Source: Pseudovirgaria hyperparasitica
Taxonomy: Eukaryota; Ascomycota; Dothideomycetes; Acrospermales; Acrospermaceae
Assembly (NCBI RefSeq): GCF_010093815.1
Contig: NW_022985550.1
Location: 1,935,074-1,999,073 of the forward strand
Direction of reading: 5' to 3'
DNA length: 64,000 bases
The notes below the pieces were generated by a model that was not told the DNA's origin, did not search any database, and saw nothing but the letters and a program-made list of their open reading frames with translations. Numbering within the stretch: the stretch's first letter is position 1; each line of letters starts with the position of its first letter. Positions 34,468 through 47,080 of this stretch are shown here, one piece after another. The position numbers were made by a program, and so were the translations under genes.

Positions 34468-37400
34468 AAAGGCAGGCTTGATAAGACAATTTGAGTCGTG
34501 AGGAATTTATCAGGTGTAGCTGATTCGAAAGAGCTAAGAAAGGTTTTCCGATCGATTGATTAGCCTGCGACTATGTCATCTCCATCTGTCGTGCGTGATG
34601 CGTGTCGCACGGTGCCATTCATAGATCTATCACGAATCCGGAAGCGTCCTTACAAAGAATGCCAAGTAGAGTTCATCAATGTAGTCATTGTCGCAAGTAT
34701 CAGTGACACTGCTGGTCGACGATCAGATACGGAAAATGGGTAGAGTTCCGGTCCAGGGTGTTAGGGTGACCGGGCGAAGCTGTTTGTCCCGAGTATGGTG
34801 AGATGGTTCCAAGACTTTACTAGTCCCCAGCTTGTGGGAGCGAAACAAGATTCCTGGATGTGACTAGAGGTTAAATACACACATATGTCATGTTTGACTT
34901 ACTGACATGTATTACGCTGCATGATGCTCCTGCTCTTTCGTCATAGTAGTGTATCTGATGCGGAAAGACATGAAGTGGAGAACGGTTTGATGGCTGAAAA
35001 TACTCTGAGGTGCATCAGATATCGTGCAGGTATTTGCGAATGCTGTCGGTATGCACATGGGACTCGAAGTTCACGTTGGAGTGTCGTGAACAGTACAGAA
35101 GCGTGCGGAACTTAGCCATGCGTACGCCACGATCCCGTAGCTCTGATGTTGCATATAACAAGGGTTGGCGAAGACTCCATGGTAAGATTCAATGATGCGG
35201 GCGCACAATGAGATGACGTTATGTTCTTCGCGTCAATAACAATCCTAGGGTTATAACTAAACCTTGAGACATAGTGATCTACCCTGGAGCATTTATGCGT
35301 GACCATGACAGGCATGCTAAAAACTCTGCTTAGACGAACGCACACCTAGCCGTCGGGAAGAACAAAGTGAGGCACACAAGTTTAGGCTGCAACACTCTCG
35401 TGGCTTGGTTACTTTAAGTGGCAGCTGAGTTGACTTCTACAGGGCTACAGTTAGTCCTATGATCTAGATGGGAAGCGGAAAGGGACAACAGCAGTGAGAT
35501 CCTCTTACATGGTGCGCTGGAGGCGAAAATGCCAGGGACAAGCCAGAGTGTCAGCTTGCACGCTGTGTTAAATGTAGAACACCAATGGTGCTGTGTGTTG
35601 TTGGAGTGAACGCTCCAAGGGGGAGGCGTAGCGGCTGATGGAATGAGGTTGTCATATCGGGTGGTGGCTTACTATCTGGATTGAATGATAATGAATTACT
35701 GCCTAAGGCCTCAACTACAGCATCTCCCGAGTCCCTACCGCTCTTCAGCCTCATTTCCGCCAACACATCACCCTCTGTCCACTATCTGTCAGTATCATGA
35801 TTCTTCGAAACCATCCCCTTCTTGTCCTTCCCGAGGCTTCCCACATGGTTCTTTGTAAACACGCATCTCCTGCGTGTCGAATGGTGGATACGCTACAAGT
35901 CCTGCTGCGAGCCGAGAAGCACTCCCGTGTGGAGCCAGACAGATGTACTCTTCGCAGAAATAATTTCGTCATTCGTCTCAAGACTAGAGTCTGATCGCTA
36001 AAAAAATGCGCAATAAAATACACTGCGGTCTCAGGAATCTTACTTTCCGGTTCAGAGCTCGACACGTCATTCTATGCGCATTAGATGACCGGGGAATTTA
36101 GTAGGGTTCTCCGCAAAATGTATCAATACGGACACAGTCACGGTCAAGGGACCTAGGGTAGAATCCGGGGGAGGGGGGCATATATCCCTCAGTTACCGAG
36201 ATGGCTTACATACCTGATACCAATGCCCCTAGATTCGAGCGCTTTATGCCGCCGTTGACGCCCTCAAGACGGCTGACCATTACACTTTGATTCCTTTTTG
36301 CGGCTGTAGCGATCAAGGGTAGCAAACACACTACCCTACACCGAGGTTAATGCTAAATCGGAGACTCGCAGAAGCTGGGCAAAAGGCAAGCGCTCACTGT
36401 AAATGTAGTCAATGTTCTATATCTCTAGCCTGGACAAACGTCTGACATACTCTCGAGTATGTCTCTATTGCCTACAGGGCAGATAAATGCACCTATTGAC
36501 CCCAGGAAGGCTCGGACAGCATACCAAATCTCTCGTAAACCCAGCTTGTTGTTGGATGAGAGTGGCCTTCGCTAACCCTGGTTTTACCACTAGACTTGGA
36601 CAGATCTACCAGATAATTGACAGATAGGTATATCAGTTTTGGTAGCAGAGCACCCACGGGCGCGGCCTAGTTGATGACGACAAAGGTAGAAGATAATAGC
36701 AACCCAAAGCAATGGTACATCGATGAACTAGAGCCAAGATACCCATCCTGGACTCTGAGACAAAGTTTGCAGGAGTTTTCGAACGCACAAGATGCAGAAT
36801 CTAATAGTACGCTCTGGACCTTCCTGCAGGTGATCTTTGCTCCCGGGAGCGGCCCTTCGTTCCCGTCGGCAGACGCGGTGCTTACAAGCCCGACGATGGC
36901 TCGTCATACGAGGCTCCAAATCGTGACAAGCATTACAAGTGACATGCGTGTGTGATTGGTTTCGATAAATGTGGCTTGACACAATAGCACTTGCTTGCCG
37001 CCGACCTAAGACGGATGGAGGAATAGTCCAAATACGCCTCATGAGCGTTCTCATGATCATCAGTGGGATCTGAGGAAGCTGGACCTATCATCAAAATTGC
37101 CATATGCAGCCACCATGCGACGACGTTCGTCAACTGACATTGGATGCATCTGTGCCGCCATTATCGTGGCGTTCGTTCTCGTGGAATGGTACTGCTAGTC
37201 TGGACCAGTCATGATATGATTCCATACTTCAGTATGACAATAAGGCTTACCTTTCTTTGGTCATTACCCAAACTCGACCGTCTCCCGCCATGTATATCAA
37301 AGTGTCTGTGAGTGAACTGAGAGGGGCTATATCGTTCATGTTAGTCCATCTAGTTTACGAAGATTGAACTTGAGGAAATCTGTGAAATCATGTTATCGCT

Positions 37401-37907
37401 GTGCACGAGAAGCAAGTAGGATATGTTTAGAACGAGTCCGATCACAGGCATTGGACTCCTTCAGTCGCCCCAGTCCCTTCTGACATGGATAGCCACTGAT
37501 CGACAAAACAGTCCGCGGAATAGGAGCTCATACCTCACAGAGTGATTACCTGTTTAGACCAGGGAGGCTCGATGCGTTGCTTCCTTGACTTGCTCCTCCT
37601 TTAGACGCCTATATCTCGTGTATGCAGCTTGATGACAAGAACCGAGTGCAGTGTTTGACCAACGGCAGCCACATTTCATCAACATAGACGACATATTGGA
37701 AGACATCAGGAAATCTGCAGTGTCCACCGACGTCAATCACGAAGAAGTGCGCGATGTCAAGATTTGTATGAGAGCAAGAAGTCTATAAGAAGCCGTCTCT
37801 TCCCACTCAGTACAGTTCTTCATCCAGCAATCAAATAGTATCTTCTAACCAGCACTTTCCAACACTATCACTCTCGAGCCCCAAAGCCTCAAAAATCAAC
37901 CGCAAAC
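34468..37907. other. 3.4 kb gene-poor region
   Basis: No frame here has a recognisable product. The longest on the plus strand (36671-36955, MMTTKVEDNSNPKQWYIDEL..., 94 codons) is unsupported. A pyrimidine/C-rich stretch before 37908 and a TATAAGA at 37784-37790 belong to the hydrophobin promoter. I see no transposon ends or long repeats. Confidence 0.4.
37784..37790 (+). promoter_or_regulatory. Probable TATA element of the hydrophobin gene
   Basis: TATAAGA 118 bases before the hydrophobin ATG, followed by a CT-rich and CA-rich leader typical of strongly transcribed fungal genes. Motif and position only. Confidence 0.4.
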
Positions 37908-38264
37908 ATGCAGTTCTCCATCATCGCCGCCTCCCTCTTCGCCTCTATGGCCGCTGCTCTTCCAACCAACGAGCCAACCACCACTCCGACCCAGTGCTCC
38001 AACGGCGGCACTGTCTACTGCTGTACTCAGGACCCAGCCAAGATCGCTCTCCTCGATCTCAAGATCCTGACCTGCACCGTGAACAATGTCCTGGGCAACT
38101 GCAACAACCAGGTCTGCTGCGTCAATGCTGGCTCTGGCGTAAGTTTTTCCCAAGATCAATTCATCTTCTCTTCACGATCTAACATCACTCTACAGTCCCA
38201 GACTTGCTCCACTACTAGCGGTGTCAATATTGCCATCCCTGTCACCATCGGACCCCTCATCTAA
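37908..38264 (+). CDS. Small class I-type hydrophobin
   Basis: Exons 37908-38138 and 38196-38264 (57-base intron) give 99 residues. MQFSIIAASLFASMAAALPT is a signal peptide. Eight cysteines follow the hydrophobin order: C, CC (GTVYCCT), C (ILTC), C (LGNC), CC (QVCCV), C (SQTC). The last cysteine is supplied by the second exon. The C-terminus ends in a hydrophobic VNIAIPVTIGPLI. Hydrophobins self-assemble at air-water interfaces and coat aerial hyphae and spores. C-biased synonymous codons suggest high expression. The unspliced frame also stays open across the intron, but splicing gives the better cysteine pattern. Confidence 0.92.
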   Translation: MQFSIIAASLFASMAAALPTNEPTTTPTQCSNGGTVYCCTQDPAKIALLDLKILTCTVNNVLGNCNNQVCCVNAGSGVSFSQDQFIFSSRSNITLQSQTCSTTSGVNIAIPVTIGPLI

Positions 38265-38993
38265 GTTCGTGCACCGCTATTGTTATGGAGGGATAGGAAG
38301 CATGAACACGCAATAACAGTCAACACAAACACTCATTGTCATCTTGGCGTTCCTGTTTGGATTGGATAGGTACCTCCTGTTTTAGTTTCGTCGATACGGT
38401 AGTAGCCAATTGGTAGTCCAAATCAAATTCTGTTCGCATCTTATCAAAACATAAATTCTTCCGCCCTGCGCCACTCAAGTGCTGTAAATGTGCTTTCCCA
38501 TTTTGAACCTCGGTGTTCTCGATTCTGTCGACTACACATTAGGCTATGCCTGTTTTGCTCGTCGCTCATGCGCATTGCTGCAGGGAACAAGTGAGATGAG
38601 GAGCCAGCCAGTCGGAGCAGTCCCGTTTGAGTAAAACTAATAAATTGCAGGCGGTCCCCTGCTTTCTGGGGCAAACTTCATTCACTACAAGCCATGGCCC
38701 ATACTAAATCTACTCTAATGTTAGACTGCAATTCCAAAATTGAAATGCAGGATCTTTCTGCTTGCACATACACACACGTACACCTCACCTCGACTGCTTT
38801 CTTCGTGCCCCAGCAACGATGAAACTAATATCTGGCCTTGTAAGTGCGTTCCGCATTCTATATTTGCCCTCGACTCTACAGAGGTTTGTTTTCGGACAAG
38901 ATACGTGTGACATTCGACACACCGTCATAGTTTCGAGTAACAACACATTATGATTTATTAGCCAGTCAAGTCGAATGCATACCCCGATCCCTC
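38265..38993. other. Intergenic between convergent genes
   Basis: 3' flanks of the hydrophobin and transketolase genes. No supported frame. Confidence 0.4.
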
Positions 38994-41261
38994 CTAATAT
39001 TCATAATGCCCCTGCTGCCGCGTCTCATTCAAATCTCTAAACTCACCCCTAATACTCTCAATCCCATGCTTTCGAACCAACTCCACAATCTCAACCACAC
39101 GAGGCGCAATAACCTCCTCATCGAAGCCGAAATACTTATACGCCACTGCACCAGGCAGACTGTGTCCGAAGCGATGCATCGAATACCCCGCATCCGCATA
39201 CCTCTCCCAGCCCTGCGGACTATACGCCTCGATAACGACGCGCGGCAGTTTGCTGTCCCAGGCAAGTACTTTGCGGCGGTAGTCAACAGGTTGCTTGTCG
39301 AAGACGCGCTGGCACGGGAAGCTGACGACGCGGGCCTTGATGTTGTATTTGGCCGCGAGCACGCGGCGCGTGTCGACGGCGAACTTCATCTCGGCGCCAA
39401 CGCCGATAAGGGTGACGTCAGCGGCCGGTTCGTCGATGAAGACATAGGCGCCCCGTTGCACGCCGTCGCGCGAAGAGTGTTGTGGGTATTGTGGGAGGAC
39501 TTGGCGTGAGAGGGAGATCATAGACGGGGTGTTTTTGGCGTTGAGAGCGGTGATGAATGCACCGGCGGTCTCTTCGCTATCGGCGGGGCGAATGTATAGG
39601 AGATTGGGCATAGCGCGGTAGAGGTTTGCGAGCTCGACAGGTTGGTGAGTGGGACCGTCTTCACCGGTGCCGATGGAGTCGTGCGTTGCAATGTGGATTT
39701 GCTGGAGTCGTTGGAGGGCGCCCATGCGGATTCCGGGCGCGGCGTAGATATAAAACATGAAGAAGCTAGACGTGGCGGGGAGAATGGTGCCTTTGCTGAA
39801 TGCCGCGAGCCCGTTTGAGATGGAAGCCATGGCGTGTTCGCGGATACCCCAGTGGATGTAGCGGCCGGTGTAGTCGCCGTTGATGCCACAGCCAGTCTTG
39901 AGATCGGGGTGCTGGAAGTCGACTTTGCCTTTCCAGATCATATTGACAGATGGACTTAAGTCTGCAGTCCCTACCATCATATTCTGGAGGCCACTCGCAA
40001 GCGGATTGCATACAGCGCCGGCTGATTTGCGTGATGCTGTTGGCGCAGTTGGAAAGTCTTCCTTCTTGGGGATGAGTTGAGTCCAGTCAGCAGTCATGCG
40101 ACCCTCAACTCTGGCTTGGAATTCTTCGTATACGTCCGGATACTTTGTGGCGTACTCCTTGACCATTGCGTTCCAGTCTTCTTCTAGTTTGATACCACGA
40201 GGCTTCACTTCCCGGAAGAACTCATAGGTTTCGTCTGATATAATGAAGTGTGCATCGGCATCCATACCAAAGCATCTTTTGATGTTGCCAACGTCTTCGG
40301 CACCAAAATTGACACCATGAGCCAGCGCGTCGCCAGCTCGTCTACTCCCGATGCCGATGATCGTGCGGATATTGATGAAAGTAGGTTTCTCGGTGCTTGC
40401 GCGTGCCTTGATAAGAGCTTCGGCGATACCGTATACATCAAAACATCCGTCTTCGATGTCGATAACGTCGAAACCACAAGCTTCCATTTTCTTGTTTACG
40501 TCCTCTGTATTACATAAATCGACCGTACCATCGCATGTGATCTGATTGTTGTCGTAGATCAAGACCAGATTGTTCAACTTCCAATGCCCAGCAAGCTGGA
40601 TCGCTTCAAGAGCCACGCCTTCCTGTAGACAAGCATCTCCAAGTATGCAGAAAGTAGTGTTGTTGACGACTGGGTAACTAGGCCTATTGTACCTAGCACC
40701 AAGGTGCTTTGTGGCCATAGCAAGTCCTACAGCATTTGCAACACCCTGGCCAAGAGGTCCTGTCGTAACCTCAATACCCTCATGCTCGATTTCGGGATGT
40801 CCAGGACAGAAAGAATCGTAATGGTCAGAATGGTAAGTTTTTAGCTGCTCCCAGGTCATGTTCTTGTAGCCTAGAAGATGCAAGAAAGTGTACTGGAACA
40901 GGCATGTATGCCCATTTGACAACAAAAAGCGATCTCTATTGAAGAACTGTGCATTTGATGGAGAAAACTTCATAGTGTACTTGAACAGAGCAAGGCCAAT
41001 TGCTGCCATCCCCATGGCACTCCTGCTACAAGTCAGTGAACTTTCTCATGCTATTGTTATGTATCAAATATACCCGGGATGACCACCATTGAACTGTTCG
41101 CAAAGGTCTGCAATCAGGACCCTGAAAGTGGCAAGGACTCTTTCGATCTTGTCTCCGTCTTTGAGCTTTAGATTCCCCATCTTTTCAAAACATTTGGCTG
41201 GAGTCTTGATAGTCAAATGCTCTATCGTCTGTACAGGTGTTACTGATGGCGCCATGGCCAT
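38994..41261 (-). CDS. Transketolase family, dihydroxyacetone-synthase-like
   Basis: Exons 41261-41074 and 41022-38994 give 738 residues (739 if the TAG three bases earlier in the acceptor TAGCAG is used). Seen: QFNGGHPGSAMGMAAIGLAL at the junction, FLLSNGHTCLFQYTFLHLLGY, GPLGQGVANAVGLAMA, the thiamine-diphosphate motif GDACLQEGVALEA...IYDNNQIT, and the pyrimidine domain with HDSIGTGEDGPTHQPVE. LSNGHTCLFQYTFLH is closer to dihydroxyacetone synthases than to plain transketolases. In methylotrophic yeasts that enzyme is peroxisomal and ends in a PTS1; this one ends HYEY, without a PTS1. It probably transfers two-carbon ketol units in the cytosol; formaldehyde use is not shown. Confidence 0.9.
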
Positions 41262-42845
41262 TAAATGCTGAGGATGTGAGGTTAATCAATTTGATTGAAC
41301 TTGTAAAGCAGAGGGGGATATTAATAACAGTAGTTGTATATGACTTGAAAGAAAATGAGAAGAAGGCTCATGTACTTGTGGCGACTCATCGCGTATACAT
41401 GAACAGGATCTCGTACTAGGATCTTCAGTCCGATATCCGAAGTGTGAGGCTTTCTCCATGACTATCTACCTATTATCTACCATTCGCAGTTTGCGGAGTG
41501 GTAACGGATTACCTATTTAGGTAAGTCCGAAAGGCTTCGGGAAAGTTTGCCGAAGTCCCACCATAGTCCCGGTGAGCTTCTTCCTCTCCATGAGTCACTA
41601 GAAGGTGGACAAGAGATAAGTTGCAACTGCCACTCCAAAGCAACGGAGAATCGTATGCATTGAGAGTGCGATTCTTGCTCTGCATTGGAACAGAAAACCA
41701 ATTAATTGGAAGTATGTAAGTGGGAATGTTATGTGTGTGCCAGACTTACAACAGAAGTAGCCAAATGACGTAATGTCAAACACCGACAGTGGTCCCAATC
41801 ATGTCGCGCTCGCGCATCTACGCATGCGAGACGAATAAAGTGGAACAAAGCCTAATTAACCGATTATCAAATAGAACAATCCCAGCGGCAAAGTTGATGC
41901 CTGAGGCTTGGAAGGCACTGTCTGTTATCCAGTGATCTATTCCGCGTATAAGGGTTTCGTTCGAACTACTGGTCCACGGGTATTGACACGATGCAGCCAT
42001 AGAGTTCATAAAACGACTAAACGGTCCATAAGCAGCGCGAATATTTGCCTCCGCATCTCGATCTCGTTCCTTTTATTTGAAATTCCTATGAGTCCCGTAA
42101 TTTGTGACATGACTTCATAGTCGGGAGTATTGCTCGGAATCGTCGACGCCAGCAACAGACTCGTTGTTTACGAGTCACAGACATTAACACGAACGTCAGC
42201 GGACCTGGTGATAAATCTGCGTTTCAGCTGATCCAAAGGGCATATCTATGCTGATCGGGTACTGTTGTAGATGACTGGAATTATCTTACTGCCTTTGTAT
42301 TCAGGTCGGCTGTTTACCTTTCAATCACCGGATATTCTGGATCGCCTGAGGTTTTCTCAAAAAGACGGTTTGATCCTTTGCCATACGTTTTTGCAGGTTG
42401 AGAGAAAGGATATGAAGTCGGGCTGCATTGGTTCAGAGAACGTGACATGTGTGCGATTTGAAATGTGCTGGACGAGATTGTCGTCGGTCAATAGTCAAGT
42501 GGAAGAAATCGTGCACGAGAATATTGTGCTTGGAAGTATTAATAAGAGCTTACAAAAGCCGAAGTTCGGCCTAGACCAGAACACGATAAGCGAAATTTTA
42601 TGCAAGGAGGCCGTTGTTTCCTTGCATGCAGGGATTGGCTTTTGCATCCATCAATTTGTACTCCAATCATCACTGTATGGGCCTGAACAAGGTCCACTTC
42701 TAGCTATGTAGCTTGCATTTGGATGTGTTGGCCATCCATGCCGCAAACTAAAAAAAATATGCTACTCTCAACATATATGAGACTGACAGGAATAGTTCTT
42801 ATGGCCTGAAATCTGGCTCCTCTGAAGAGTCAAAGAGAAACTGAG
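41262..42845. other. 1.6 kb intergenic, no recognised gene
   Basis: Divergent upstream region of the transketolase (minus) and sugar porter (plus). A 146-codon plus-strand frame (42271-42711, MTGIILLPLYSGRLFTFQSP...) has no recognisable domain. It is possible but unsupported. Confidence 0.35.
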
Positions 42846-44679
42846 ATGACTATTCTCATCGGCCGACCGCTCACTCGAGCAATCACTGCCACAGCAGCTG
42901 CCGGTTTTCTGTTGTGAGAGCGACGCTGTTGAAGCGATAACTAGTTAATGGCTAAGCCAATGTCTAGGTTCGGGTACGACCAGGGTGTTTTGAGTGGCCT
43001 CTTAACCGGCGATGCTTTCACGAGGACGTTTCCAGAGATTGATACTCGCGCGGGTGCGGGCGGAAGTGCCACGCTCCAAGGCACGGTTGTAGCCGTTTAC
43101 AACATTGTAGGCCATGGACCATTAGATTTGGTATTATATTTCAAGCTGAACCTATGAGTAGGGTTGTTTTGTCGGAGCCCTTGTATGTATGGTCGTGGGA
43201 GAACGACTCGGACGAAGGAAATGCATTATGATGGGATGTGTTATTATGACGGCAGGCGCCGTGGTCGAAGTCACATCCCGGAAGCTTGCACAGTTGATGA
43301 CAGGCCTTGTTGTCGCGGGCTTCGGCAATGGATTCAATACCAGTACCATCCGTAAGTGACGCAAAAATAATGGACTATCACGCTGACTGAAGTAGCTGTC
43401 TGGCTCTCGGAGCTTGCCAATTTCAACAAAAGAGGCCAAGGTATTGCCGTCACCAGTGTTATCAACATTTTTGGTGTTATGGTGGCTTATTGGGTCGATT
43501 ACGGTATGAGCTTCGTGCCGAGCGATGCGCAATTCCGATTTCCACTTTCGTTGCAAATTCTGTTTGCTCTGATAACGCTCGCTGGTATCTCAGTGCTTCC
43601 AGAATCCCCAAGATGGGTAAGTTTTGTGACTGTACAGACCTTGGGAAGCTGACCATGTGTAGCTCATAGCGCATGGTCGCAGTGCAGAGGCTCGGCATAT
43701 TTTGTGGGCTGTAGAGAAGAACGCCCGCTCAATGACCGAACAAGATGAATCCATCACTGCCAAAGTCGAGGAGATCCATCTTACCGTCGAAGAGGAGCGA
43801 AAGGCGTCCAAGAGCGGTAGTTACATCTCCATGCTCCATAATGGGCCACAAAGATTTCTCTATCGTACAATGCTCGGAGTCGGAGGTCATTTCATTCAGC
43901 AATTTGCTGGTATCAACTTGATCAGTTGGTAAGTCACCAAGCCGCAACATATATCAAGGCCGGTTTCTCAACGGCGCAGGTATATTCCTGTCATCTTCCA
44001 GCAGTCGGTGGGGCTTTCGCGAAACACTTCATTGCTGCTATCTGGTTTCAACGGTCTGGCGTACTGCCTGTGTGCGATCATCCCGATCCCGATTATAGAT
44101 CGTGTTGGCCGGAGGAAGCTTATGCTCTTCGCTTTGGTTGGTCAAGGAGCTTGCATGGCAGTACTGTCGGGGACAGTCGCAGATGGTGGGAAAGCAGCTG
44201 GTATTGTCTCGATCGTCATGCTGTTCTTGTTCAACTTTTTCTTCGCGATAGGCTGCTCCAGCATTCCATGGCTATGTAAGTCTCCCATCCACGTACTGCC
44301 ACCCCGAAACTAAAGTACTGTAGGGCCTGCGGAATACTCTCCTCTCGCAATTCGCACGCGGGTGGCCTCACTCTGTACAGCAGCCAGCTGGTTATTCACT
44401 TTCCTGATCGTTGAAGTCATGCCGATCAGCATTAAGAACATTGGTTGGCGGACTTATCTGTATTTCTGCATCTTCAACTTTATCTCCATTCCATTCGTCT
44501 ATTTCTTCTACCCGGAGACGCAGAATCTGTCGCTTGAACAGATTGACCGACTCTTCACCGGCGACAAGATCGCGATGCGGTGGACACCTGAGATGGATGT
44601 TGATGGGCTTGGGAGTTCAGATGATAATCCTGATAGACTGAATGTAGGGTCCATGTTAGATAAAGCCTGTGCGCCTTGA
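42846..44679 (+). CDS. MFS sugar/inositol-type porter
   Basis: Seven exons (42846-42913, 42968-43106, 43162-43351, 43396-43616, 43663-43928, 43980-44275, 44324-44679) join to 511 residues. The first exon supplies MTILIGRPLTRAITATAAAG and TM1; FGYDQGVLSGLL follows over the first splice. Family marks: GERLGRRKCIMMG, the PESPRW signature at the end of TM6, FIQQFAGINLISW, RVGRRKLML, and YFFYPETQNLSLEQIDRLF. The usual 12 TM segments are present. In filamentous fungi these transporters take up hexoses, pentoses or polyols; the substrate is not clear. The closest sugar-related gene is the adjacent transketolase, transcribed away from it. Confidence 0.9.
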
Positions 44680-45043
44680 AGACGATTTTAAACCGAAAGG
44701 TTCATGTTGTTTATCGACATTTGTTCCTGTTGATGATGCCAATTAGTTACCCCTTTTCTATCCTGGTGCAAATTAGCCTGCAACTAATTACGCAGCACTA
44801 TGGGGAGCCCAAGTCAGGGGAAACTCGCCTGGCGTGCGCCCCACGTAGCTGCCCACAGCCCATCTGACGCGCCAATCCAACGATCCAACGCGCCCACCTG
44901 CGCAAACTAATTAATTAATCATTAGTCGGACACGTCTTCCACATCCCGGACTTGACCCTAACATCGTCGTTCATAACTACACTGTCGCATACGTTCACGC
45001 ATCATACTATACCGTCCTCCTCGCGCAGGTTGGCACTTTTGCT
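44680..45043. other. Intergenic, promoter of the GT32 gene
   Basis: Contains TTAATTAATTAAT (about 44909-44921) and a pyrimidine-rich leader before the ATG at 45044. No gene seen. Confidence 0.4.
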
Positions 45044-46154
45044 ATGCCATTATCTTCCTTTTCAATATTTAGTCGTCGGCGGCCTCTCGTTCGAATCATC
45101 CTTCTTGTCGTCGTCCTCTATGCAGCCTTCACAGCTCGCCGCCAGTACCTTTTCGAAAAGTATCTCGACACCCTGTACATTACCTTCGACGACTTTCCAC
45201 CCGAATATGTTACGGCTCTGAACGAGTCGGTTGCGACAAAGAATGACAAGCCCGTGGCTTACGATAATAAGCTCTTTGGAGAACCCAAGATTCCAAAGAT
45301 TATTCATTTTATCTGGTATAAGAATCTATACGAGAGTCATAAGGAGGTCACCGAGATCCCATCGATTGGCTCTCACGCCCCAGAGCTTTGCAAGAAACAC
45401 AATCCTGACTTCGAGATAAGGATATGGGGCAAAGAGGAGGGAAGAAAATTCATTGAGAAGAACTACAACTGGTTCATACCCACCTATGATGGCTATGCGC
45501 ATCCCATCCAGCGCGTTGATGCGCTGAAGTATTTTGTGCTCCTCCATTTTGGAGGAGTGTACATGGACCTCGACATCGCCTGTCGAAGGCCACTGGATCC
45601 GTTACTCCAGTTCCCGGCCTGGTTCCCTGAAGCTTCACCTCTTGGCGTGAACAATGATCTCATGGCCAGCGCGCCTGGCCACCCAGTCATGGAGCGTATG
45701 GCTTACGGGCTCAAAACGCACAACTGGAATTACATATTTCCTTATCTTACCATCTTCTGGACTACTGGTCCTCAATTTACAAGCGACATTTTACGCGAGT
45801 GGTTCCAAGCATACCGCGGGAAGCACCATGTGATGGGCTCGGACAAGAAGAATGCTGGTAAGCTATCTGTTATTCACGAATATGGGTGCCACTAATGCTA
45901 ACGTCTTAGATCCTGGTCATTTCTTCATCCTCCCACAGATCTTCTATTCAGAAGAATACACGTTTTTCGGACACTCACCGGGTGGCACCTGGCACGGTGG
46001 CGACGTCGCCGTTGTGTTGTGGTTCGTCGCCCATCCCTACGTTTTCTTCGCCATTCTTGGTTCAGTACTTACAACCTGTTTCTGCGTCATGAGGAAGAGA
46101 CGCGGTATGCACTCTATCCGTTCGAAAGAGGACGATATGTTGGATCGTGTCTGA
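45044..46154 (+). CDS. GT32 mannosyltransferase, inositol phosphorylceramide mannosyltransferase-like
   Basis: Exons 45044-45857 and 45910-46154 (52-base intron) give 352 residues. An N-terminal TM helix (RIILLVVVLYAAF) is followed by the lumenal GT32 domain: KIPKIIHFIWYKNL, HPIQRVDALKYFVLLHFGG, the DxD catalytic motif VYMDLDIACRRPLDPLL, then GPQFTSDILREWFQ and GGTWHGGDVAVV. A second hydrophobic segment (FVAHPYVFFAILGSVL) and a basic tail end the protein. This two-helix layout and sequence fit the catalytic subunit of MIPC synthase (yeast Sur1/Csh1), which adds mannose to inositol phosphorylceramide in the Golgi. Substrate follows from family resemblance. Confidence 0.88.
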
Positions 46155-46408
46155 TGTGCATGGGCGCGAAGCAGCAAAGCATTGGCTACAGCATTTTTGG
46201 CGGCGTCTTGGGTACAGATTTTTGGTCTTCTTGATTATGACCAGCCTTGAGCAGGCTCTGAGGCTTCATTTCTATCTGAAGTGGCTTTGGTTGATATATC
46301 CACAACAAGAAAGAAGCTTTTGGTGCAATATAGGATTCTTCTCCTTGGTGGACTTTCTACTAGCTTTCTTCCATTTGTTAAAAGACCACTGTTCGAACCA
46401 CAGACCCT

Positions 46409-47080
46409 TTATGTCCCTCCTCCTTCTCCCTCCTCAGCCGGTCGCCTGTACAACCAATGGGTCCACTTGACTCCTCTTCTCTCCTCTACGAATAATTCGC
46501 CATCCACCTCATCCCTGACATTCCTTGGCGGCCCCAGATCCCTCATCAACGCCGCTGCAGCCGCCTTCAAATCACTCTCCTCGCCCTCCGTCAGCTCTCT
46601 GCGAATATCCCCCTCCACACGGTACTTGGCCCTCTTGAACCCACACTTCTCCATCACCCGCACACTCCCAACATTCTGCTCCACCACATCCGCCCGCAAC
46701 GCCGTCCGCTCCGGCTGCCGCACAAACAGCTCGCTCATCACGGCTTGCAGAGCCTCCGTCATCAGCCCCTTACCCCGCAGCGCGGGCGCAAGGCGATATG
46801 TGAGCTCGCTCGACTCACCGCTGTGCAGACCAACAAGCCCAACAATCTCCGACGGGCAAGAGAGCAGGCGGATGGTGAAGACGAAGCTGCGCGGCGACGT
46901 GGTCATGCGCGTTATTGTCGATGCGGTCGTCGACAGCGTGCTGAACACTGGTGCGGCCGGCTTGTCATCGCTGTAGAGCGCGTGGATCTGCGGCGCGTCG
47001 TCCGCAGTGAGGAAGCTGAGATGTAGGCGGGCCGTGTCGATGGCGGCGCGGGAGGGGCTTGTGGTGAGGGTGTCTGCCAT
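46409..47080 (-). CDS. GNAT-family N-acetyltransferase
   Basis: A single open frame of 223 residues from 47080. The RimJ/RimL-like pattern is clear: RLHLSFLTADDAPQIHALY, EIVGLVGLHSGESSELTYRL, the acetyl-CoA-binding RGKGLMTEALQAVM (R-x-x-G-x-G/A), and VVEQNVGSVRVMEKCGFKRAKY. It ends near the convergent GT32 gene, 254 bases away. Acceptor substrate unknown. A plus-strand frame overlaps antisense (46281-46976) and is a shadow. Confidence 0.85.
   Translation of the reverse strand: MADTLTTSPSRAAIDTARLHLSFLTADDAPQIHALYSDDKPAAPVFSTLSTTASTITRMTTSPRSFVFTIRLLSCPSEIVGLVGLHSGESSELTYRLAPALRGKGLMTEALQAVMSELFVRQPERTALRADVVEQNVGSVRVMEKCGFKRAKYRVEGDIRRELTEGEESDLKAAAAALMRDLGPPRNVRDEVDGELFVEERRGVKWTHWLYRRPAEEGEGGGT

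Noticed and set aside
36671-36955. 94-codon frame as a small gene
   Set aside because: No motif, no splice or leader support.
42271-42711. 146-codon frame as a gene
   Set aside because: No recognised domain; retained only as a note in the intergenic entry.
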